The position numbers and the translations under genes were made by a program. Below are positions 42,732 to 51,910 of a stretch of 64,000 nt of DNA, in pieces. Origin of the DNA: GCA-2706205 sp964215955 (GTDB lineage Bacteria; Bdellovibrionota; Bacteriovoracia; Bacteriovoracales; Bacteriovoracaceae); contig CAXPDR010000027.1 of the NCBI GenBank assembly GCA_964215955.1, positions 124,001 to 188,000 of the forward strand. Reading direction: 5' to 3'. The first letter of the stretch is position 1. The number at the start of each line of letters is the position of its first letter. The notes beneath the pieces were generated by a model. It saw only the letters and a list, made by a program, of their open reading frames with translations. It did no database searches and was not told where the DNA came from.

Positions 42732-43983
42732 TCAAGAACTATTTATAAAATCAAAACAATATGTCCCAGGTGGAGTTCATTCCCCTGTAAGAAGCTTTAA
42801 AGGACTACATACAACTCCCAAGTTCATAAAAGAAGGTCATGGAGCATTTATTACTGATGAAGAAAATAAGTCTTATATTGATTTTTGTATGTCTTTTGGC
42901 CCCTTGATTCTGGGACATCAAAACCAAACAGTTAAAACTAAAGTGATCGAAGCTCTAGACAGAGGTTGGAGCTTTGGTGCTTGCGAAAAATACTCACTAG
43001 AACTTGCCGAATACTTGGTGGAAAGACTTCCCTTTATCGACCAGGTTCGTTTTATGAATTCAGGAACTGAAGCCGTTATGACGGCGATAAGACTCGCTAG
43101 AGGTTTTACAGGTAAAAACAAGATCATTAAGTTTGATGGTTGTTACCATGGACATATGGATTCAATGCTTATAAAAGCTGGATCAGGTTTAGCTGGTACC
43201 AGTACTGCATCCTCAGCAGGAGTCACTCCTGTAACAGGTCAAGACACTTTAATTTGTGAGCTTGGAAATTTAGACAAAGTTGAAGAAATAATTAAAGCTC
43301 ACCCAGGAGAAATAGCGGCTTTATTTATTGAACCTCTACCAGCGAATAATGGTTTATTACCTCAATCCCAGGAATACTTACAAGGATTAAGAACCCTTTG
43401 TACCGAAAACGATATTTTACTCGTCTTTGATGAAGTTATTTCTGGATTTAGAATTGGTTTTGGTGGAATGTCCGAAAGAACTGGAATTGATCCAGATATT
43501 GTCACTTATGGAAAAATTATTGGAGGTGGTTTTCCCGTAGGAGCCGTTGCAGGAAAAAAGGAAATCATGGAAAAACTAGCACCATTAGGCGACGTGTACC
43601 AAGCAGGAACATTGTCAGCAAACCCAGTGGCCATGGTTGCAGGTCTTGCAAATATGCAACAACTAACTCCAAAGTTTTATGAAGATCTAAATGAGACTTC
43701 CAATAATATTTATGAGCTTCTTAATAAATGGCTTAAAGAAAATAACTTTTCTGATTACAACCTTGTGAATTACGATTCACTGTTTTGGTTAGTACCAACA
43801 CAAGAAAGCATTATTAATCCTGCTCTTATTCCACAAAACCTTTCAAATCGTTTTGATGAATTATTTAAGATTTTCTTGGAAAAGGGTATATACCTCTCGC
43901 CTAATGCTTATGAAATTGGTTTTGTAAGTAGTGCCCATGCAGGAGACACACTACAAGAGTTAGAAAAGAGACTATGGAACTAA
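42724..43983 (+). CDS. hemL: Glutamate-1-semialdehyde 2,1-aminomutase
   Basis: A 419-aa pyridoxal-phosphate enzyme that makes 5-aminolevulinate. GGVHSPVRSFKG, FMNSGTEAVMTAIRLARGFTG and FDGCYHGHMDSML are present, and the PLP lysine lies in TYGKIIGGGFPVGA. Length and motifs are standard. Its start overlaps the end of hemC/D and its end overlaps the following histidine kinase gene by ten bases, so the genes are translationally linked. Confidence 0.97.
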   Translation: MNNQELFIKSKQYVPGGVHSPVRSFKGLHTTPKFIKEGHGAFITDEENKSYIDFCMSFGPLILGHQNQTVKTKVIEALDRGWSFGACEKYSLELAEYLVERLPFIDQVRFMNSGTEAVMTAIRLARGFTGKNKIIKFDGCYHGHMDSMLIKAGSGLAGTSTASSAGVTPVTGQDTLICELGNLDKVEEIIKAHPGEIAALFIEPLPANNGLLPQSQEYLQGLRTLCTENDILLVFDEVISGFRIGFGGMSERTGIDPDIVTYGKIIGGGFPVGAVAGKKEIMEKLAPLGDVYQAGTLSANPVAMVAGLANMQQLTPKFYEDLNETSNNIYELLNKWLKENNFSDYNLVNYDSLFWLVPTQESIINPALIPQNLSNRFDELFKIFLEKGIYLSPNAYEIGFVSSAHAGDTLQELEKRLWN

Positions 43984-44885
43984 AAAGAACAAGAAAGTCC
44001 TTTTATTTTTTAGTAAGTACTTTACTTGTAATGGTATTACTACTGGGATCATGGTGGCTATTCCTCGTTTTTAAATTAGCTAACAAGCTTCAAGATCTAC
44101 ATATCCCATTACTACAAGGAAACCTTGTTAGTATGATAAAATGGGAAGGAGCAACCTTTATAGTGCTCCTTTTATGCTTAACGGTCACCTTAGTCTATAT
44201 CTATATCCAAGATCATAAAAAATCACTTTCCTTACAAGCTTTTTTCGCTTCTTTAACTCACGAACTTAAAACACCATTGGCCAGTATGAAATTACAAGCA
44301 GAGGTTCTTGATGAAAAAATTAGTGATTTAAATGATCTCGAAGAACAAACATCACTACTAAAGTACACACAACGAATAGCCAATGATGCCCTAAGGCTTG
44401 AGGACCAAATTGATAATCATCTACAACTTTCAAGGGTAGAAAGAGAAGCTCCCCTAAATATGAGAACTATAAATCTTTTCCAATTTATAAAATCTCATGC
44501 CATTCGTTATAAAAACTTAATTGATATAGATATTAATATTTCGGAAGATACATTCATAACTGGTGATGACTTTGCTCTCCAAATAGTATTTAGAAACCTA
44601 ATAGAAAACGCTATTATTCACTGTGCTGAAGAAAGGCCAAAGCTTATTATAACCCAAACATCGAAGTCCAATGAAATCAAAGTGGCCAGCAATGGACAAG
44701 AATTTACAGGTGATTTAAACAAACTTGGATTAATTTTTTACAAACACAATTCCCCTAAAGGCACAGGAATTGGTTTATACCTTATTAAGAACTTAATGAG
44801 GCAAATGCACGGAAACCTTGTCATAGAACATGACAAAAAGTTATCTTTCAGCCTAACCTTCACTGAGGCACTGGAGCAAAACTGA
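43974..44885 (+). CDS. Membrane sensor histidine kinase inside the haem operon
   Basis: 303 aa. Two transmembrane helices (about 10-32 and 60-82) flank a short extracytoplasmic loop of about 27 residues. HisKA follows, with phospho-acceptor His96 in LTHELKTPLASM, then a HATPase domain (FRNLIENAIIH, KGTGIGLYLIKNLM). The small loop leaves little room for a classical ligand domain, so it may sense through the membrane. Its position between hemL and hemE and its overlap with hemL tie its expression to haem synthesis. The partner is the next gene. Confidence 0.9.
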   Translation: MELKRTRKSFYFLVSTLLVMVLLLGSWWLFLVFKLANKLQDLHIPLLQGNLVSMIKWEGATFIVLLLCLTVTLVYIYIQDHKKSLSLQAFFASLTHELKTPLASMKLQAEVLDEKISDLNDLEEQTSLLKYTQRIANDALRLEDQIDNHLQLSRVEREAPLNMRTINLFQFIKSHAIRYKNLIDIDINISEDTFITGDDFALQIVFRNLIENAIIHCAEERPKLIITQTSKSNEIKVASNGQEFTGDLNKLGLIFYKHNSPKGTGIGLYLIKNLMRQMHGNLVIEHDKKLSFSLTFTEALEQN

Positions 44886-44886
44886 T

Positions 44887-45594
44887 ATGGAAAAACAAGG
44901 TATTCTCATTGTTGAAGATGAATTCAACTTAGGAAAAACTCTTTCAGAGTATCTTATTGATAAAGGTTATGACTGTATTCATGTGGCCAATTGTGCACAT
45001 GCCAGAGAGTTTTTCAAGTCTCCAGATTTTAAACCAACTATTGTCTTAATGGATATTGGACTTCCTGATGGTAATGGAATTGAATTGGCGAAAGAACTTA
45101 AAACAATTAATAACCAATTTGTTTTACTTTTTTTATCTGCCCAAAATGACCCAGAAACAAAATATGCTGGACTTGAGATGGGAGCAGAAGATTATATTAC
45201 AAAACCTTTTGATTTAAGAGAACTCACAATAAGATTAAAGAAGGCCCTACTTACCCATAATCAACTTTTAACTTATAAAGATGAGATTTATCTCTCTGGA
45301 TTAACTATTCGTTTTAAACATTATGAGGCCATAACTCCAGACGGAACTGTCATACCATTGGGTCAAAAAGAATGTGCTATTCTCGAACTACTCTATCAAA
45401 AGCTTAATCAAGTTGTTAGTCGCGATGAAATCATTGAACAAATCTGGGGAGAAGATGCTTTTCCGACCAATAGGACAGTTGATAATTATATTGTAAAACT
45501 TAGAAAGTGGATTGATACAAATCCAAATAATGAAGTAGAAATAAAATCAGTAAGAGGAGTTGGCTACCAACTTTACTATCAAAAGGAATTATAA
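44887..45594 (+). CDS. OmpR-family response regulator inside the haem operon
   Basis: 235 aa. An N-terminal receiver (ILIVEDEFNLGKTLSEYL, phospho-acceptor Asp56 in LMDIGLPDGNG, Lys in TKPFDLREL) is joined to a C-terminal winged-helix DNA-binding domain (GQKECAILELLYQ, VSRDEIIEQIWGEDAF, VDNYIVKLRKWI, SVRGVGYQLY). It starts one base after the kinase gene ends and hemE starts one base after its stop codon. It is the obvious partner of the kinase. Target genes are unknown; the haem operon itself is a natural candidate. Confidence 0.92.
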   Translation: MEKQGILIVEDEFNLGKTLSEYLIDKGYDCIHVANCAHAREFFKSPDFKPTIVLMDIGLPDGNGIELAKELKTINNQFVLLFLSAQNDPETKYAGLEMGAEDYITKPFDLRELTIRLKKALLTHNQLLTYKDEIYLSGLTIRFKHYEAITPDGTVIPLGQKECAILELLYQKLNQVVSRDEIIEQIWGEDAFPTNRTVDNYIVKLRKWIDTNPNNEVEIKSVRGVGYQLYYQKEL

Positions 45595-45595
45595 C

Positions 45596-46633
45596 ATGAA
45601 TAATATTTTCGAAAATAGAATTAACACAAACGGTAAAACACAAGTTCCAGTTTGGTTTATGCGACAAGCGGGACGTTATCATGATCATTATCAAAACTTA
45701 AAGAAAACTTATGACTTTATGACCCTTTGCAAAGAGCCTAAACTTGCCTGCGAAGTAACAATGGGGCCTATTGATGAATTCAAGTTTGATGCTGCTATTT
45801 TATTCTCAGATCTTCTGTTTCCTCTTGAGCAACTCGGTATGGACTTAGTCTATAATCCAGGTCCCAAACTAGGTTATAAAATTGAAACACTCGATGATAT
45901 AAAGAAATTAAATAAAAACCCAGAACAGGACTTTTTTAACTTTCAAAAAGATGCTTGTTCCCTTATAAAAGAAACCCTACCAAAAACTAAAACACTTTTA
46001 GGCTTTGTTGGAGCCCCGTTCACACTTTACGCTTATGCAGTAGAAGGTGCTCACGCAGGTGCATTGGTTTCTTCTAAAAAAGGATTATACGATGGCCGGT
46101 TTGAGCAATTTTGTGAACTGCTTTTACCGAATGTTCTTCATGAGATGAAGATTCAAGCTGAAGGTGGAGCTGATGCGGTTTGTATATTTGATACAGCTGT
46201 TGGAGAGCTAACGACAAAAGATTTTCAAAATATCGTCCTTCCAAAACTCAAGTTTTTAACCAAAGAGTTCAAAAAATCATATCCTCATAAGCAAATTATC
46301 TATTACTCTAGAAATACCCACAAAAACCATTTAAGGCTAATCCAAGACGATAATATCGATGTACTCGGTATTGACTGGAGACATAACCTTTCTGAAGTTC
46401 TTAACGAATTTTCCAAAGACTACTATATCCAAGGTAACTTTGATCCATGTTGGTTACATCTTCCATGGAAAGAGGTTGAAGCTAATTTAAAAGTTTTTCA
46501 CCAAGAATTAGTTGATGCAAATGTAGATTTTTCCAAGTGGATCTGTGGTCTTGGACATGGGGTTTTACAACATACTCCACAAGAAAACGTGAAGAAAGCG
46601 GTAGAATATATTCATAATAATTTTAGTTATTAA
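45596..46633 (+). CDS. hemE: Uroporphyrinogen decarboxylase
   Basis: 345 aa. It removes four carboxyl groups from uroporphyrinogen III to give coproporphyrinogen III. WFMRQAGRYHDHYQ carries the RQAGRY signature. FDAAILFSDLLFPLEQLGM has the active-site Asp, and GFVGAPFTLYAYAVEG follows. The ATG at 45596 has an AAAAGGAA Shine-Dalgarno; the frame is open further upstream but only inside the regulator gene. Last gene of the operon; its stop codon overlaps that of the convergent gene at 46630. Confidence 0.96.
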   Translation: MNNIFENRINTNGKTQVPVWFMRQAGRYHDHYQNLKKTYDFMTLCKEPKLACEVTMGPIDEFKFDAAILFSDLLFPLEQLGMDLVYNPGPKLGYKIETLDDIKKLNKNPEQDFFNFQKDACSLIKETLPKTKTLLGFVGAPFTLYAYAVEGAHAGALVSSKKGLYDGRFEQFCELLLPNVLHEMKIQAEGGADAVCIFDTAVGELTTKDFQNIVLPKLKFLTKEFKKSYPHKQIIYYSRNTHKNHLRLIQDDNIDVLGIDWRHNLSEVLNEFSKDYYIQGNFDPCWLHLPWKEVEANLKVFHQELVDANVDFSKWICGLGHGVLQHTPQENVKKAVEYIHNNFSY

Positions 46634-47097
46634 AATTTAAGGGAAAGTCTAAACTCTCCTGAATTGATATTTTTAATAACTAATGACCTTGAGATATCTT
46701 GGTAAAGTAAACCTGAGCTTTTAAATAATGAGATTAATTTATTTGCATAGGAATCTTTAGCTATAAAAGAAACTCTTTTTTTAGAAAGATCTACTGATCT
46801 ATATTTTGATTTATACAAAGCTAAATTACATAAAGCCTGATTTGAATCAAGGAACTTGGTACAAGCAATATCAATAACCTTTTTCTTTTTTATTGTTAAA
46901 GAGTACAACTTTTTCTCTGTATTATTACCAATGTTTTCCGCTTGAATATCTAGTTCATCATAGAGATCACTCGCGTCACTATCAGTAAAATTATCTTGAA
47001 TAAGAATAAGAAACTTTTTACCCATATTAAATGGAACAACCTTAGCATGTAAGTTCATACTAGATGTGAAAAATAAAAGTAAAATTACTATTTTCAT
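46630..47097 (-). CDS. Small secreted protein of unknown function
   Basis: 155 aa with an N-terminal signal peptide (KIVILLLFFTSSMNLHAK). The mature part is mixed alpha/beta with two cysteines (DIACTKFL, QALCNLAL) and several basic segments. It lies 12 bases after the CpaF-like ATPase gene on the same strand, with a GGAGAG Shine-Dalgarno, so it is probably co-expressed. Its stop codon overlaps that of hemE. No family recognised. Confidence 0.65.
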   Translation of the reverse strand: MKIVILLLFFTSSMNLHAKVVPFNMGKKFLILIQDNFTDSDASDLYDELDIQAENIGNNTEKKLYSLTIKKKKVIDIACTKFLDSNQALCNLALYKSKYRSVDLSKKRVSFIAKDSYANKLISLFKSSGLLYQDISRSLVIKNINSGEFRLSLKF

Positions 47098-47109
47098 AAA
47101 AGCTCTCCT

Positions 47110-48150
47110 CTATAAGTCAGTAAAAAAATCTTCAGGAAGACCAGCATCAAAAAGTCTTTGAACTTTATTGGGCACTAAACCAGTAAAAGCTGGTCCCATA
47201 GTTGTTCGCTCGCCAATATCTTGAAGTGTGATGACTTCTTGTTCCATGGCCGAAACTTCAGTAATTTTAGAAACAATTCGTCCGAGGTCTCGGTCTTTAT
47301 CCAGTTGAATAATATAATCAACAGCGCTTTGCATCTGTTCCCTCACAACTTTAACTGGAACATCATAACCGGATAACAAATAAAGGTTTTCCATTCGCTT
47401 AAGGGCTTCTGCTGGGTTATTTGAGTGAATCGTACACATACTTCCATCATGCCCAGTGTTCATAGATTGCAAAAGATCAAAAACTTCCGCTCCCCTTACC
47501 TCCCCAATAATAATTCTATCAGGTCGCATTCTTAGAGTATTTTTAACTAGTGCCCTCATATCAAGTGGATTCTTCAAAAGAGAACTTTGATTAGCAGTAA
47601 AGAGCCTTACACAATTTGAGGTACGAATAGTTAATTCTTTTGTATCTTCAATTGTTATAATCCTTTCAGTTGGAGCACATTCTTGCATTAAAAGATTAAG
47701 AAAAGTTGTTTTACCAACACCTGTCCCACCTGAAACAATAATATTTGCTCTAGATTTAACCATGGCCTTAAATAACTGGATCCACTTTTCAGTGATATTG
47801 AATTTTCCATGAAGCTTATCGAAACTGGTAATTGATTTTAGATACTTACGAATAGTAATTGCTGGAAAAATATTCGTGTACGATTCGTGGATAATATTTA
47901 TCCTGCTTCCATCTTTTAAAATACCATCTAGAATAGGAAAATTTGGACTAAACTCAACCTTGTTCATCTGTGCTATATCTTGGCAAAATTGTTGAATGTC
48001 TTCAGCTTTAACTTGAGCGTTAAGTCTAATCAATTCACCTTCTCTTTCAATGAAAACGTGATTGATACCATTTAAAATTATTTCAGTAATCCCCTTTTTC
48101 GTTTCTAATTCTTTTAATAAGTTCCAAACTGTATTTTGTTCTTGATCCAT
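47110..48150 (-). CDS. CpaF/TadA/VirB11-type secretion ATPase
   Basis: 346 aa from the ATG at 48150. The N-terminal domain is followed by Walker A SGGTGVGKTTFLN, an Asp box (IITIEDTKEL), Walker B LRMRPDRIIIGEVRG and the His box (GHDGSMCTIHSNNPAEAL). These match CpaF/TadA-type ATPases of Tad pili and type IV-like secretion. None of the usual Tad partners (tadB, tadC, secretin, flp pilin, tadZ) is adjacent, so it may act with genes elsewhere or do another job. A GTG at 48165 is possible, but AAAAGG fits the ATG better. It follows the unknown gene at 48152 by one base. Confidence 0.88.
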   Translation of the reverse strand: MDQEQNTVWNLLKELETKKGITEIILNGINHVFIEREGELIRLNAQVKAEDIQQFCQDIAQMNKVEFSPNFPILDGILKDGSRINIIHESYTNIFPAITIRKYLKSITSFDKLHGKFNITEKWIQLFKAMVKSRANIIVSGGTGVGKTTFLNLLMQECAPTERIITIEDTKELTIRTSNCVRLFTANQSSLLKNPLDMRALVKNTLRMRPDRIIIGEVRGAEVFDLLQSMNTGHDGSMCTIHSNNPAEALKRMENLYLLSGYDVPVKVVREQMQSAVDYIIQLDKDRDLGRIVSKITEVSAMEQEVITLQDIGERTTMGPAFTGLVPNKVQRLFDAGLPEDFFTDL

Positions 48151-48151
48151 C

Positions 48152-48847
48152 TTAAACCTTTTCACCTATGAAAAACTGGAGATCATTAATTCCATTTCCG
48201 TATTTTAAAAGTCCCTCTACAATTTTTCTATAATCATTCTTTCCAATCAAATTTAAAATAGTTTGAAAATCTCCCTTGGTGTTTTTAATAAGTTCAACAG
48301 TTTTATCCTTTCCATATAACTTAAATAAGCTCCATACCGTGACAATAAGCCAATCAGGCATCATAGACTTTGATTTTCCAAGGATTAAAATTTCATCAAC
48401 CTCCACAGGAACGAACAAAAAATCATAATCATAAAATTGATTATTTTCTTCTAAGTAAATTTGAGCTGTTTTTAAGTAAAATCCAAGGAGAAATGCCCGA
48501 CTATTATGTTCAGAGAAAAGAAAATCATATCTTTTTTCAAAATCTATCACATCCTGAATTTCATTAATAACGACACTATTGGGAAATTTCTTATATCTCA
48601 TATGATGTAAATATGCTTCTGCTAATCTATTCCTAAATCCTTCCCAACCAAGTGCAGAAAGCATATTAAGCATTCCACCTTTTTTTAGGTAGTCTTTAAA
48701 CACTTCCTTGACTAATATGCTCAAAAAGGGATCACCTTCCACTACGTCATAAAGCGTACTAAAAGTCTTTTTGCTATTTTTCAGTTGTAGTTCGCACAAC
48801 TTAGTAATTGAGTCTGGTATTTTCACCAAAGGAAATTCTGAAAACAT
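48152..48847 (-). CDS. Unknown protein immediately upstream of the CpaF-like ATPase
   Basis: 231 aa, soluble, mostly helical with many aromatic residues, no signal peptide or membrane segment. It has no motif I recognise. Its stop codon is one base from the ATPase start, so the two products are likely made together and may interact. GAGGTAAA precedes the ATG. Confidence 0.7.
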   Translation of the reverse strand: MFSEFPLVKIPDSITKLCELQLKNSKKTFSTLYDVVEGDPFLSILVKEVFKDYLKKGGMLNMLSALGWEGFRNRLAEAYLHHMRYKKFPNSVVINEIQDVIDFEKRYDFLFSEHNSRAFLLGFYLKTAQIYLEENNQFYDYDFLFVPVEVDEILILGKSKSMMPDWLIVTVWSLFKLYGKDKTVELIKNTKGDFQTILNLIGKNDYRKIVEGLLKYGNGINDLQFFIGEKV

Positions 48848-48849
48848 AT

Positions 48850-48878
48850 TTTACCTCAGTTCTAATTTTAACTATAAT
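48850..48878 (+). promoter_or_regulatory. Sigma-70-like promoter for the gene pair at 48903-49735
   Basis: TTTACC (48850-48855), a 17-base spacer and a perfect TATAAT (48873-48878). The start of transcription would be near 48885, giving a short leader before the ATG at 48903. Confidence 0.5.
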
Positions 48879-48902
48879 AATCAATAAAGAAAAGTAGATC
48901 TT

Positions 48903-49391
48903 ATGGCCGTACCTTGTTTTAAAGTTTATAAAGTGATTTCCTCTGATAAAGAGCAACTCCTTCTTTTGTTAAAGCAAATTAATTTTTCTAGTGCTCCAAT
49001 AATTATTCAAATTCAGTTTGTGGAAGAAAATCAATTAGTAGTACTGGACTACATAGAAGAATATCTTAACTCTATAAATAAAAGAATGATTCCCTATGAT
49101 GTTTATATAATTACAACTGTGGACAATTATACTGGCCCATTAAGCATTTTTAGTGAAATGAATAGTCTTCCCCATCACTATAGAAGAAAGAATCGTCCAC
49201 TAAATACTAAAGAAGCCAATATAATGAAGAAGATAGTTCTAAAGCAAACTAATATCCAAAATCTGAATGAAAAAGATTACAAAGAAACAATCCAGCTTTA
49301 TTCACAAAACCAAACAGAGCTAAAACAACTATCTCAATATGAGCATTTTTTAAAACAAATTAAGAGTAAAATTGGAGTGGAGCTAGAATGA
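48903..49391 (+). CDS. Unknown 162-aa protein divergent from the CpaF-like locus
   Basis: A soluble protein with an alpha/beta N-terminal half (CFKVYKVISSDKEQLLLLL, FVEENQLVVLDYIEEYL, DVYIITTVDNYTG). The C-terminal half is coiled and Gln/Asn/Lys-rich. No signal peptide or known motif. Its stop overlaps the next gene by four bases (ATGA), so the two form a unit. Confidence 0.68.
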   Translation: MAVPCFKVYKVISSDKEQLLLLLKQINFSSAPIIIQIQFVEENQLVVLDYIEEYLNSINKRMIPYDVYIITTVDNYTGPLSIFSEMNSLPHHYRRKNRPLNTKEANIMKKIVLKQTNIQNLNEKDYKETIQLYSQNQTELKQLSQYEHFLKQIKSKIGVELE

Positions 49392-49735
49392 GTGATGAAA
49401 AAGATGATCTAATTGGTTTTAGAGAATTTATTGAAGCAGAAGGTATTACTCCGCAAAAAGAGGCTCCTAAAAGAGATACATCAACAGGGCATGAACTTGC
49501 CACATTTTTAGAAAGAGAATCGGATAGATTAAGTAAAATAATAGATGTTTGCGAAGATCGAGTTTACTCCTTAAAAAACTATTCCCAGTTTGAGGCGCTA
49601 AAAAAAGAACAAGAAAAAGCAAATAAAGTACTTCTAGAAAAAATGCTACCAAGACTTATGGATAGAGACTCTATTTTGACTAAAAACTTAACTGAACTCT
49701 TGCACAATCACTTTGTCCATAAGGTTAATTCTTAG
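49388..49735 (+). CDS. Small coiled-coil protein of unknown function
   Basis: 115 aa, hydrophilic, with two predicted helical heptad-like stretches (about 38-95), acidic at the N-terminus. It overlaps the preceding gene through ATGA with a GGAG-type Shine-Dalgarno. Its end overlaps the convergent 573-aa gene by 11 bases. No family recognised. Confidence 0.65.
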   Translation: MSDEKDDLIGFREFIEAEGITPQKEAPKRDTSTGHELATFLERESDRLSKIIDVCEDRVYSLKNYSQFEALKKEQEKANKVLLEKMLPRLMDRDSILTKNLTELLHNHFVHKVNS

Positions 49736-51446
49736 TATTATTCAAGAGGATTGGACCACCAATATGTTTAAAGTCTTCATCATCTAGAGAATCAAATTCG
49801 TATCCGCTAAGATGTTCTGCCAAAATGCCATATAGGTATTTCTCAAAACCGATAATTTGCGCAAATCCAAATTTACCAAGAAATAGTTCTAAAATTTCTT
49901 TCATTTTATCTTCAGAACTATCTAACAAGACATATTCTTCATCTTTTTTAGAAAAGAATTCAGTAAAAAATGATTTTAACTCAGATAGGGTCACACCCAT
50001 TTTATTCACATCAGTTCCAGAAAAATGTCCTAAAGAAAAATTCACAAAGCTTGAGATAAGAATCGATTCAAAGTCGATATTGTCTACATCATAATTAAGA
50101 TAAAATTCATCATGAAGTTTTCCCCCATCTTTCAAATCGATATAGGTATCAAAAAACTGATTGATAAAAGGGATACAAGATTTAAATGTGGAAACTTCGT
50201 TTTTCCAAAATTCATAGGCTGAAAGGCTTAAAACTTCTTTTGAGTGAAGCCCAGCTCCATAAGCTTTAGTTTTAGGAATATCGAAATCACTATTTTCGAG
50301 AAAACTTCCCCACCAGGCTCCAAGAAAGTACTCATTATCAACATTTTCAAATGGAGTATTACGTAATGCTTTTTTAATCCTGTTTTTTTCTAAGGAGATT
50401 AGACTTTTACCTATTCGGTAAAGATCAAAGAAGTCAAAAGTTTCAAAGACAGACTCATCCTCCGAAAAATCTCTTAAAGATTTAATCTTTTGAAGACCTA
50501 AGTCCATAAAAGATTTTGAAACCTTTCCAATTCGATTTAACTCTACCCGACCACCCTTAAGTGCATCATTTAACGAAATTGTTGAGTTTATCAACCGAAT
50601 GAAAGTAAAATGCAAGAACTGAAGCCTTTGCTCATTCTCAACCTTACTCAACTCATTAAGAATATTTTCCATATTTTGATCATAGCTTACAAGAGCAGAA
50701 CTATGGAGACTTTGATTTCTTGCATGAATATCAATATTTGGAGTAAGTGTTTTTTTATTTATTATAAAATTATCTATTTGTTTATAGCTAATAAAGCTAT
50801 GAGTGGCCTCTAAAGCATCATAATAGTCAACAAAACCAAAGTCTCTAAGTCTTTCTTTTTTTCTATTGTATTGATCTTCTTGAATAACTGCAAAAGAGTC
50901 ATTAACTAATTTAAAAAGTAGTGAATATGCATTTTCAACCCCATGTTTGTCATAAAGGTTTCTAATAAGAAACTTCAATTCATTTGGATAATTATATTCC
51001 TCCGAATACTCTATTAACAAAAGAGTATCATCTGTTAAAAAATAATAGTCATGATCAGGATATTCAGGATCTTCGGCATCGAAAGTATGGATATTGACAC
51101 GGGACTTTAAATAAAGAAGGAAGTCCTCACTACTAACAAACTCCTGAACTAAGGAAAGATCAGTCACTTTAGAATAGGCTTCCAACCAAAATTCGAAAGA
51201 AAAGACATCCACTTGGTCCTTTTTCCAAAGATCGAGGTCAATCATGGCCTGCTTTTGCTCTCGTGAAAGCTTGGGAATAATTTGTGCCACTTGGTCTGAA
51301 CTCGTTGTCATCAATGACACATACAAGGGCTGAAGTGGTATAACGCTTAGGTCTGTACCTACTTCAACAAGCTTTTCAATATCTTCGATTGAATTATATG
51401 ACTTTGCCTCAAAGATAATCTTAGAAACCACATCTTTCTTTACCAT
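49725..51446 (-). CDS. Large cytoplasmic protein, possibly DUF6178-like
   Basis: 573 aa, acidic, no signal peptide or transmembrane segment. The early part (LPLQPLYVSLMTTSSDQVAQIIPKLS, then DLDLWKKDQVDVFSFEFWLE) resembles the N-terminal pattern of the DUF6178 family, large proteins of unknown function in delta-proteobacteria and relatives. I cannot confirm this without a profile search. It is transcribed leftward alone. No catalytic motif is evident. Confidence 0.7.
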   Translation of the reverse strand: MVKKDVVSKIIFEAKSYNSIEDIEKLVEVGTDLSVIPLQPLYVSLMTTSSDQVAQIIPKLSREQKQAMIDLDLWKKDQVDVFSFEFWLEAYSKVTDLSLVQEFVSSEDFLLYLKSRVNIHTFDAEDPEYPDHDYYFLTDDTLLLIEYSEEYNYPNELKFLIRNLYDKHGVENAYSLLFKLVNDSFAVIQEDQYNRKKERLRDFGFVDYYDALEATHSFISYKQIDNFIINKKTLTPNIDIHARNQSLHSSALVSYDQNMENILNELSKVENEQRLQFLHFTFIRLINSTISLNDALKGGRVELNRIGKVSKSFMDLGLQKIKSLRDFSEDESVFETFDFFDLYRIGKSLISLEKNRIKKALRNTPFENVDNEYFLGAWWGSFLENSDFDIPKTKAYGAGLHSKEVLSLSAYEFWKNEVSTFKSCIPFINQFFDTYIDLKDGGKLHDEFYLNYDVDNIDFESILISSFVNFSLGHFSGTDVNKMGVTLSELKSFFTEFFSKKDEEYVLLDSSEDKMKEILELFLGKFGFAQIIGFEKYLYGILAEHLSGYEFDSLDDEDFKHIGGPILLNNTKN

Positions 51447-51511
51447 TTTGCGATGCTCCTAACCTGAATATTTAAGAGTGTAGTCTTACCGTAAAAGATA
51501 AAGGAGATCAA

Positions 51512-51820
51512 TTATTTTAATATTTTGGCGAGGGTTTTCCTTTCTTTTTCATTAAACTGAAAAGCACCTGTTTTTAGAATTTCTTTTAACTTATCTTGAG
51601 TAACTTGAGAGTTTGGATCGTTTGTCTTTATGTCGCCAAATTCTTTTGAATCAACATTTTTAGTCTTATCTTCAATTTCCACCTTATCTTCAACTATTTT
51701 TGGAGCTTTAGGTGCAGCCTTTTTACCAAATTTTGCAGAAATCTTGGCCTGGATTTCTTCCTTACTTAGTTTCTCCTTCGGTTTTGTAATATTTGTAGGT
51801 TGTGAGGTTTCAACTTTCAT
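51512..51820 (-). CDS. Small hydrophilic protein of unknown function
   Basis: 102 aa from the ATG at 51820, which AAGGGA precedes by four bases; the frame is open further upstream but those starts lack ribosome binding sites. The product is Lys/Glu-rich with an Ala/Pro/Lys linker (KFGKKAAPKAPKI) and a C-terminal helix (KLKEILKTGAFQFNEKERK). It is probably largely disordered. Divergent from the HAD gene at 51911. Confidence 0.6.
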   Translation of the reverse strand: MKVETSQPTNITKPKEKLSKEEIQAKISAKFGKKAAPKAPKIVEDKVEIEDKTKNVDSKEFGDIKTNDPNSQVTQDKLKEILKTGAFQFNEKERKTLAKILK

Positions 51821-51910
51821 AAAATCCCTTAAAATGCTATATCCCTCAAAGCAAAATGAGGATATAATTAATTTTAACAACTTTCTTCGTTTAAACGAAA
51901 CGGGTAAGAA

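Noticed and set aside
46630..49735. Complete Tad pilus locus around the CpaF-like ATPase
   Set aside because: No TadB/TadC platform, pilin, prepilin peptidase, secretin or TadZ gene occurs within the surrounding genes.
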